From assembly GCA_034717495.1 (NCBI GenBank), contig JAYELL010000038.1:141760-205759 (forward strand): DNA of 64,000 bases. Reading direction: 5' to 3'. A model generated the notes under the pieces. The model ran no database searches, was not told the origin of the DNA, and saw only the letters and a program-made list of their open reading frames with translations. Positions 58,415-64,000 of the stretch are shown in pieces. The translations under genes were made by a program, and so were the position numbers. Numbering within the stretch: the stretch's first letter is position 1; every line of letters begins with the position of its first letter. The stretch comes from Chloroflexota bacterium. Its GTDB lineage: Bacteria; Chloroflexota; Anaerolineae; JAAEKA01.

Positions 58415-58813
58415 CTATACGCGCCGTTTCTTGGGCGGGCGGCAGCCATTGTGTGGCAGGGAGGTCACATCGGTGATGCTGACGACCTTGAGTCCCGCGG
58501 CCTGCATTGACCGGATGGCTGCTTCACGGCCAGGTCCGGGACCCTTGACGAATACGTCCACCTCCCTCATTCCCATATCCATGGCCAGCTTGCCAACGCT
58601 GCTGCCGGCCAGCTGAGCGGCATAGGGTGTACTCTTGCGGGAGCCCTTGAATCCGACGGTGCCAGCGCTGCCCCAGGTAACGGTATTGCCTTGCTGGTCC
58701 GTCACGGTAATGATCGTATTGTTGAAGGTGGCCTGGATGTGTGCTTGGCCGTGCGGCACCGTCCTCTTCTCACGACGTGGCCCGCGACGCGCTGTACGTC
58801 TTGGTCTAGCCAT
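58415..58813 (-). CDS. rpsK: Ribosomal protein S11
   Basis: A 132-residue S11. [19 protein letters not shown], the segment [14 protein letters not shown], and the C-terminal signature [18 protein letters not shown] are typical. ATG at 58813 follows AGGAGA with a spacing of about 11 bases. The frame is open upstream without homology. Confidence 0.96.
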   Translation of the reverse strand: MARPRRTARRGPRREKRTVPHGQAHIQATFNNTIITVTDQQGNTVTWGSAGTVGFKGSRKSTPYAAQLAGSSVGKLAMDMGMREVDVFVKGPGPGREAAIRSMQAAGLKVVSITDVTSLPHNGCRPPKKRRV

Positions 58814-58921
58814 AAAGTTTTTTATCTCCTTCTGCCCGGCGAATTCGCCTAAAGTGAATGACAGATTTCCTACCGTCATGCTCGATGACCAGTAAGGCCA
58901 CGGCAGGCAACTGGAATCGGG

Positions 58922-59299
58922 TTACTTGCGTGCTCGCTTCTTGCCGGGCACGGTCCTGCGTGCACCACGTTTGGTACGCGCGTTTGTCCGGGTTCGCTGG
59001 CCGTGCACCGGCAGGTTGAGTCGGTGGCGGAGGCCCCGGTAACAATTAATCTCCTGCAGCCGCTTGATGTTCATATTCACCTCGCGGCGGAGATCTCCTT
59101 CTACCAGATACTCGCGATCGATCGTCTCGCGCAAGCGGGCGACTTCACTCTCACTCAGGTCTCGGACTCGGGTATCCTCGTTGATGTCCAGCTTACCCAG
59201 GATATCTCCGCTGCTCGTGCGGCCGATTCCATAGATGTAGGTCAATCCGACCAGAACTCGCTTATCACGGGGCAGGTCAACACCGGCAATGCGTGCCAT
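58922..59299 (-). CDS. rpsM: Ribosomal protein S13
   Basis: A 125-residue S13: [20 protein letters not shown] at the start, a helix-two-turn-helix RNA-binding motif in [14 protein letters not shown], and the C-terminal [13 protein letters not shown]. It follows rpmJ in the standard order. Confidence 0.97.
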   Translation of the reverse strand: MARIAGVDLPRDKRVLVGLTYIYGIGRTSSGDILGKLDINEDTRVRDLSESEVARLRETIDREYLVEGDLRREVNMNIKRLQEINCYRGLRHRLNLPVHGQRTRTNARTKRGARRTVPGKKRARK

Positions 59300-59357
59300 A
59301 TGTTAGCTCCTCAACAATCTGCTGCTAATCAGAATTCTTTCCGCTCGAAGGCCAGGA

Positions 59358-59471
59358 CTATCCCTGGCGCTGCTTGTGCCTGGGGTTCGTGCAAATCACA
59401 CGCACAACACCATGCCGCTTGATGATCTTGCAGTTTTCACATCGGCGCTTAACTGAGGGTTTTACTTTCAT
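59358..59471 (-). CDS. rpmJ: Ribosomal protein L36
   Basis: A 37-residue protein that reads [20 protein letters not shown], then [17 protein letters not shown]. The zinc ligands C11, C14, C27 and H32 are present, which is the C+ form. It is easy to miss because of its size. It follows map by 47 bases; infA, often found between the two, is absent. Confidence 0.96.
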   Translation of the reverse strand: MKVKPSVKRRCENCKIIKRHGVVRVICTNPRHKQRQG

Positions 59472-59518
59472 CTTTACTTTCCTCCAGACCGGCAACTGCC
59501 CGCGGCCGTCTGTACCTG

Positions 59519-60343
59519 TTATAGACGGGTCAGGATTTCAGCTTCCCCGTTTGTGATGGCGATCGTATGCTCAAAATGAGCTGAAAGATTGCCATCGGCT
59601 GTGGAGACAGTCCACAAGTCATCATGTTGGCGCGTGCGCCAGGAACCTACATTTACCATCGGTTCCAGGGCGAAGGTCATGCCCTTGCTCAGCCGCCGAT
59701 TCATGGCCGGGTAGGTGCGAGCCACGTCTCGGTTTTTCGGCACATAGTTCAGTATCTGTGGCTCTTCATGCATTTTTCGGCCAACGCCGTGGCTGGTATA
59801 TTCACGCACCACGGAAAAGCCGCTGGATTCCACATAATCCTGGACGGCTCTGGAGATATCGACAAAGCGGTTCTCCGGTCTGGCCTGGGCTATCCCAGCC
59901 CAAAGACTGCCTTCGGTAACCTCGAGCAGCTGTTGTGCTTCCTGGCCGACGTTACCGACTCCATAGGTCCAGCCTGAATCGCCGACGTAGCCCTTGTAAA
60001 TGGCTCCCACGTCGATGCTGATAATATCGCCATCCTCCAGCACTCTGTTGACACTGGGTATCCCGTGTACCAATTCGTCGTTGATTGACGTGCACAGCGT
60101 GGCTGGAAACTCAGGACCACCTTGGGAATTGGGATAGCCTACGAAGGCCGGGATTGCATTTTGACTGCGGATTATCTCCTCTGCCGCGGCATCAAGCTCG
60201 GCTGTGCTCACACCGGGTGTTACCATCTCGCGCATGCGAGCATGAACCTCCGCAACAATGCGGCCGGCGATTCGCATCAATTCCAGTTCACTTTTGGCCT
60301 TCAGGCGAATGCCGGAAGGCCGTCGCGTCAGTGGCAATATCAT
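59519..60343 (-). CDS. map: Methionine aminopeptidase
   Basis: A 274-residue type I methionine aminopeptidase. The metal ligands can be placed in [10 protein letters not shown] (Asp), [10 protein letters not shown] (Asp), [13 protein letters not shown] (His), FALEPMVN (Glu) and FEHTIAIT (Glu). The N-terminal helix is [17 protein letters not shown]. It lies seven bases after the adk stop. It removes the initiator Met from nascent proteins. Confidence 0.95.
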   Translation of the reverse strand: MILPLTRRPSGIRLKAKSELELMRIAGRIVAEVHARMREMVTPGVSTAELDAAAEEIIRSQNAIPAFVGYPNSQGGPEFPATLCTSINDELVHGIPSVNRVLEDGDIISIDVGAIYKGYVGDSGWTYGVGNVGQEAQQLLEVTEGSLWAGIAQARPENRFVDISRAVQDYVESSGFSVVREYTSHGVGRKMHEEPQILNYVPKNRDVARTYPAMNRRLSKGMTFALEPMVNVGSWRTRQHDDLWTVSTADGNLSAHFEHTIAITNGEAEILTRL

Positions 60344-60349
60344 CGTCTC

Positions 60350-61015
60350 TTACAGAACCGTCCTGACCGTGAAAAGCAGATCCTGTTTGATCTCGTCCAG
60401 CGGGCGGTCGCCATCCATCCTGACCAAAAGGTCCCGGGCGAAGTAGTATCCAATCAGTGGCGACGTTTGCTTGTAGTAAACATACAGGCGGATCTTCACC
60501 GTTTCCAACTCATCGTCAGGCCTCTGGTAGAGTTCGCCGCCACACACGTCGCAAATGCCTTCCGTTGTCGGCGGTTTGAAACGCCTGTGGTAGGTGGCAC
60601 CGCAGTTACGGCAGACCAGCCGTCCCGTGAGGCGGTCGATGAGTTCTTCATCGGCCACGTCCAACATGGGGACCATGCGGATGTGGTTGCCCTGTTCGGC
60701 GAGCATTTTATCAAGCGCCCGGGCCTGTTCGAGGGTCCGGGGAAAGCCATCCAGGATGGCGCCTCGATCGCAGTCTGGTCGACTAATTCGCTCTCGCACC
60801 ATGGCGATGGTCAAATCGTCCGGAACCAGTTCGCCCCGATCCATGAAGCCTTTGACCTGAACACCTAACTCTGTTTCGTTTTTTAAGTTCTCGCGAAACA
60901 GATCGCCTGAGGATATCTGTTTCAAACCAAGCTCTTGCTCCAAAAAGACCGCTTGCGTACCTTTGCCGGCGCCAGGCGGTCCCAGAAGAACCAGATAGGT
61001 AGGATCTTCCGACAT
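60350..61015 (-). CDS. adk: Adenylate kinase
   Basis: A 221-residue adenylate kinase. The P-loop is GPPGAGKGTQ, the AMP site ISSGDLFREN, and DGFPRTLEQA follows. The LID domain carries a zinc site of four Cys (CRNCG and CDVCG), as in Gram-positive and Chloroflexota enzymes. It interconverts ATP, AMP and ADP. The start is uncertain: MSEDPTY at 61015 is the most natural; in-frame ATGs at 61024, 61045 and 61066 would lengthen it by up to 17 residues. Confidence 0.93.
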   Translation of the reverse strand: MSEDPTYLVLLGPPGAGKGTQAVFLEQELGLKQISSGDLFRENLKNETELGVQVKGFMDRGELVPDDLTIAMVRERISRPDCDRGAILDGFPRTLEQARALDKMLAEQGNHIRMVPMLDVADEELIDRLTGRLVCRNCGATYHRRFKPPTTEGICDVCGGELYQRPDDELETVKIRLYVYYKQTSPLIGYYFARDLLVRMDGDRPLDEIKQDLLFTVRTVL

Positions 61016-61081
61016 CTTCGTCATCTCTCCAGATGGGTCAGCCATATCATCCTGGCGAAAGAGCATCTTGTTACCAGAGTG

Positions 61082-62392
61082 TTATCGGATGAAACCCTCG
61101 TAATGGCGCATGAGCAACTGAGCCTCGAGCTGCTTCATGGTGTCGAGTACCACGCCGACGACGATCAGCAGACCGGCGCTGGAAATCAGCAGGGTCGTGT
61201 TGGTTGCCACGTTCTGGCCGGTGAACAGACTCACGATCCAGGGCATGATGGCAACGATACCCAGGAAGAGTGCACCCACAAGGGTGATTCGGCTCATGAT
61301 GCCATTCAGGTATTCTTCGGTGCGTTTGCCAGGGCGAATACCGGGCACAAAACCACCTTGTCGCTGCAGAGTCTCCGCCAGGTTCTGTTGGCGGAAGATC
61401 ACATCAGTGTAGAAGTAGGTGAAGGCGATAACCAGCAGGAAATACAGTATCCAGTAGACGCTATTGGCTGGATCGAAGATTGTTCCCACGGTTCCCGCAA
61501 CACTACCGATTAACCCTTCAGTACCTGCAAAATAGCTGGCGATGGTACCCGGGAAGAGCAGCAAGCTCTGGGCGAAGATCAGCGGGATCATGCCTGCCGA
61601 GTTCACGCGAAGCGGCACAAAGGTGCTTTGTCCACCCTGGACCACCAGTCGATTGCCGCGCATTGCTCGCACTCTTTTTCCGTACTGTACCGGAATGCGG
61701 CGCTGTCCCTCATTTACCATGACGATCACAAAGACGGTGATGATGGTAATCAGGACGAACACCAGCAGCGTCATCCATTGCTGAGCCTGGACCAGCTGAA
61801 TCATGTTAGTGGGCAGCGTGGCCACGATACCGCCGAAGATGATCAACGACAGACCGTTGCCGATTCCTTGCTCAGTGATCAACTCACCCAACCAGATGGC
61901 GAAGAAGGTGCCTGCTACCAGCGATATTACGATTGTCAATGATGTCAGCCATGTGTCTTGAGCGAAGCCAAACCCGGGCAGCGCACCAGCTCGTTGCAGG
62001 ATGGTCGCCTGGCCGAACGCCTGAAGCGCAGCCAACGGAATCGTCATAAAGATGGTATAGCGGTCAAGCTTTCGACGCCCCTGATCCCCTTCCCGGCTTA
62101 ATGCTTCCAGGGAAGGAATAATCGGGGTTAGCAACTGCATGATAATTGATGCCGTGATATAGGGATAGACACCCGCCGCCATGATCGAAAAATTCCGCAT
62201 AGCGCCACCTGACAGGATGTTGAGAAAGCCCAGAAGGGCGTTATCCTGGAACAACTGGTTAAGCACTTGTGGATTGACGCCGGGCAGCGGTATGGCAGCG
62301 GCTGCACGGTATATTGCCAGGATTCCCAGGGTGACTAAGATCCTGGTGCGCAGGTCTGGCAAGCGCATGGCGTTGCGCATAGCAACTAGCAT
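61082..62392 (-). CDS. secY: Preprotein translocase subunit SecY
   Basis: A 436-residue SecY with ten predicted membrane helices. Signature segments are GGAMRNFSIMAAGVYPYITASI, GNGLSLIIFGGI, RRIPVQYGKRV and the RQGGFVPGIRPGKRTEEYL loop. It forms the protein-conducting channel with SecE and SecG. It lies between rplO and adk, the usual order. Confidence 0.96.
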   Translation of the reverse strand: MLVAMRNAMRLPDLRTRILVTLGILAIYRAAAAIPLPGVNPQVLNQLFQDNALLGFLNILSGGAMRNFSIMAAGVYPYITASIIMQLLTPIIPSLEALSREGDQGRRKLDRYTIFMTIPLAALQAFGQATILQRAGALPGFGFAQDTWLTSLTIVISLVAGTFFAIWLGELITEQGIGNGLSLIIFGGIVATLPTNMIQLVQAQQWMTLLVFVLITIITVFVIVMVNEGQRRIPVQYGKRVRAMRGNRLVVQGGQSTFVPLRVNSAGMIPLIFAQSLLLFPGTIASYFAGTEGLIGSVAGTVGTIFDPANSVYWILYFLLVIAFTYFYTDVIFRQQNLAETLQRQGGFVPGIRPGKRTEEYLNGIMSRITLVGALFLGIVAIMPWIVSLFTGQNVATNTTLLISSAGLLIVVGVVLDTMKQLEAQLLMRHYEGFIR

Positions 62393-62432
62393 GGTGGAAA
62401 ACCTCCTGGGCAGGCCCTAAAGGCGTTCGAGA

Positions 62433-62882
62433 CTAAACTTCGATGATTTCAACGGTGCCGCCAGCAGCCTCGATCTTGGCCTGAGCTTTCTTGGATACCC
62501 GATGAGCCCGGATGGTCAGAGGACGATCGATCTCGCCCTCCGCGAGAATGGCAATCCGTTCCGTAGCCTTTTTCGTGATTCCGGCTGCCGCCAGCGTCTC
62601 AGGAGAGACCTCGCTATTGGCCTTGAAACCTTCCAGTCGGGTCAGGTTGACCGGCTTGAACTCAACGCGCCAGATATTGGTGAAGCCCCGCAGGTGCGGC
62701 AGTCGTCGCACCAGAGGCAACTGACCACCCTCGAAGTAGGGGCGCACACCACCGCCAGAACGGCTATTCTGGCCTTTGGTGCCGCGACCGGCAGTCTTGC
62801 CCTGGCCAGCTGAGATACCGCGGCCAACGCGCTTGCGTTTCTTTTTTGCCCCGCTGTCGGGAGCGAGATCATGCAATTGCAT
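62433..62882 (-). CDS. rplO: Ribosomal protein L15
   Basis: A 149-residue L15. Start MQLHDLAPDSGAKKKRKRVG, the Gly-rich GRGTKGQNSRSGGGVRPYFE, then EGGQLPLVRRLPHLRGF, ending in KAQAKIEAAGGTVEIIEV. The ATG at 62882 is six bases after AAGGAG; an ATG at 62888 abuts that site and is less likely. Confidence 0.96.
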   Translation of the reverse strand: MQLHDLAPDSGAKKKRKRVGRGISAGQGKTAGRGTKGQNSRSGGGVRPYFEGGQLPLVRRLPHLRGFTNIWRVEFKPVNLTRLEGFKANSEVSPETLAAAGITKKATERIAILAEGEIDRPLTIRAHRVSKKAQAKIEAAGGTVEIIEV

Positions 62883-62895
62883 GGTCATCTCCTTG

Positions 62896-63105
62896 TTATT
62901 TCACCACCTCAACCGACACCAGGTGACCAACCTTGTTGATCATGCCCTGAATCACGGGAGTGTTGGCTTGCTCGACCGTATCGCCCAAACGGCGCAGGCC
63001 AAGCGCCCTGACTGTCGCCTTCTGTTTTTCAGAGTAACCAATGGTGCTCTTGATATAAGTTACACGAACCACTTTGGCTTTGGGATCTATTCTCTTAGTT
63101 TGCAT
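62896..63105 (-). CDS. rpmD: Ribosomal protein L30
   Basis: A 69-residue L30 with [20 protein letters not shown] and [17 protein letters not shown], the family pattern. Its start overlaps the rpsE stop by 11 bases, so translation is likely coupled. Confidence 0.95.
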   Translation of the reverse strand: MQTKRIDPKAKVVRVTYIKSTIGYSEKQKATVRALGLRRLGDTVEQANTPVIQGMINKVGHLVSVEVVK

Positions 63106-63643
63106 TTCGGCTCCAGAACGGCATCAACTTCTCGACGGGCACGCCTCGGCGCCGCGCCTCGTTCGCTGGATCCTTCATTTCGGTCAAGCCTAAATAGGTA
63201 GCCTTGACTACATTGAGAATGTTGGCACTGCCCATGGACTTGGTCAGGATATCCTTAATACCCGCAGCCTCGACGACAGCTCGCACGCCACCACCAGCAA
63301 TCACACCGGTACCCGGGGATGCCGGCTTCAGCAATACCTTGGCGGCACTATAGCGAGCCGTAACTTCGTGAGGAACGGTTGTTCCTGCGAGTGCAATCTT
63401 TCGCATATTGCGGCGTGCCCGCTCGCTACCCTTGCGAATAGCCTCGGGAACCTCGCGGGCCTTGCCCACACCTATGCCTACGCTGCCGTTGTTGTCACCG
63501 ACAACTACGACGGCGCGGAAGGCAAAACGTCGACCACCCTTGACTACCTTGGCGGTACGAGCCAGGTGAACCACACGCTCATCGAGTTCTTCTCTTTCTT
63601 CGAAGTCCTTTTTTCGTCCTTGACGCCTGCGCTGTGCTGACAT
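63095..63643 (-). CDS. rpsE: Ribosomal protein S5
   Basis: A 182-residue S5. The double-stranded RNA-binding part reads [20 protein letters not shown] and [20 protein letters not shown], followed by the C-terminal domain with [20 protein letters not shown]. It follows rplR and overlaps rpmD. Confidence 0.97.
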   Translation of the reverse strand: MSAQRRRQGRKKDFEEREELDERVVHLARTAKVVKGGRRFAFRAVVVVGDNNGSVGIGVGKAREVPEAIRKGSERARRNMRKIALAGTTVPHEVTARYSAAKVLLKPASPGTGVIAGGGVRAVVEAAGIKDILTKSMGSANILNVVKATYLGLTEMKDPANEARRRGVPVEKLMPFWSRNAN

Positions 63644-63689
63644 TATTCCTCCTGCGGCATGGTCCCATTAAAACCGGCCACGGACTGGT

Positions 63690-64000
63690 CTAGAAGTCCA
63701 ACCCACCCTCTCGAGAAGCCTCGGCAAGGGCCCGTACGCGACCGTGATAGGGGTAGCCGCCTCGATCAAAAACCACCTGTTTGATGCCTTGTTGAAGAGC
63801 TCGTTCTGCTACGAGAGTACCTACCAGTTTGGCCTGGTCTGTCTTATTAATGCCAGTCGCTTTTCCCTTGAACTCGCGATCCACTGAGGATGCCGCAACC
63901 AGGGTCCGGCCATTGTCATCATCGATTACTTGTGCGTAGATATGAGTCAGGCTGCGAAACACGTTCAAGCGCGGGCGGGCGGCAGTTCCATGAATTTTCC
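63690..64000 (-). CDS. rplR: Ribosomal protein L18, 5' end outside window
   Basis: L18 is cut by the window edge. The frame is open from 64000 with residues [20 protein letters not shown], so the gene extends beyond the last base. The end [20 protein letters not shown] and REGGLDF is the family C terminus. It binds 5S rRNA. Confidence 0.94.
   Translation of the reverse strand, partial: KIHGTAARPRLNVFRSLTHIYAQVIDDDNGRTLVAASSVDREFKGKATGINKTDQAKLVGTLVAERALQQGIKQVVFDRGGYPYHGRVRALAEASREGGLDF

Noticed and set aside
1-64000. tRNA or rRNA genes
   Set aside because: No cloverleaf with a TTCGA-type T loop and no rRNA segment was noticed on reading. A dedicated tRNA scan was not possible.

Overview
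The window looks like a chromosomal segment of a moderately GC-rich anaerobic bacterium, most likely a member of the Chloroflexota (Anaerolineae-like). This is inference from three things: a Wood-Ljungdahl methyl-branch cluster, a mevalonate-pathway kinase, and the ribosomal order rplR-rpsE-rpmD-rplO-secY-adk-map-rpmJ-rpsM-rpsK-rpsD-rpoA-rplQ-truA-rplM-rpsI. TTG and GTG starts are common, and 8-base-period degenerate repeats fill many intergenic gaps.

Positions 96-21552 (plus strand) form a C1/acetyl-CoA block: a NifU-like domain protein, the corrinoid iron-sulfur protein large subunit (acsC), its reductive activator (acsV/RACo), two CooC-type ATPases, the methyltransferase acsE, and methylenetetrahydrofolate reductase as MetV+MetF. 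Around MetVF lie an HdrC-HdrB fusion, two double-length HdrA proteins and two MvhD proteins. The first HdrA carries a complete GltD-type NAD(P)H/FAD module between its two ferredoxin motifs, while its downstream paralogue lacks it. The likely role is coupling NAD(P)H, ferredoxin and methylene-THF reduction, with the methyl group passing through AcsE to the corrinoid protein. CODH/ACS catalytic subunits are not in the window.

Positions 21636-31431 are mixed accessory genes: two PIN-toxin/antitoxin operons with palindromic operators, an aldo/keto reductase, a membrane MutS-like ATPase, two PLP enzymes, a methyltransferase and a phosphoesterase. Positions 31611-36415 (minus) are a tight operon of a true FadR-type regulator, an alkyl-DHAP-synthase-like flavoprotein, a glycerol-3-phosphate dehydrogenase and a HET-C-like protein; its promoter overlaps a near-perfect FadR box. 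Then come an MFS exporter, mutS2, proB-proA, a second phosphoesterase and a GNAT-like protein preceded by a candidate structured RNA.

Positions 46151-52292 (minus) carry an esterase, a GH13 amylase, a ParB-fold protein, then mevalonate kinase, a UbiD-family decarboxylase and ThpR. A duplicated-domain lipoprotein and a MoaB/Mog protein lead into the minus-strand ribosomal cluster (54347-64000), where truA apparently uses an ACG start and rplR is cut by the window edge. Several minus-strand genes (mutS2, the MutS-like gene, mevalonate kinase) have an extended -10 box 6-9 bases before the ATG and no Shine-Dalgarno sequence, suggesting leaderless mRNAs.
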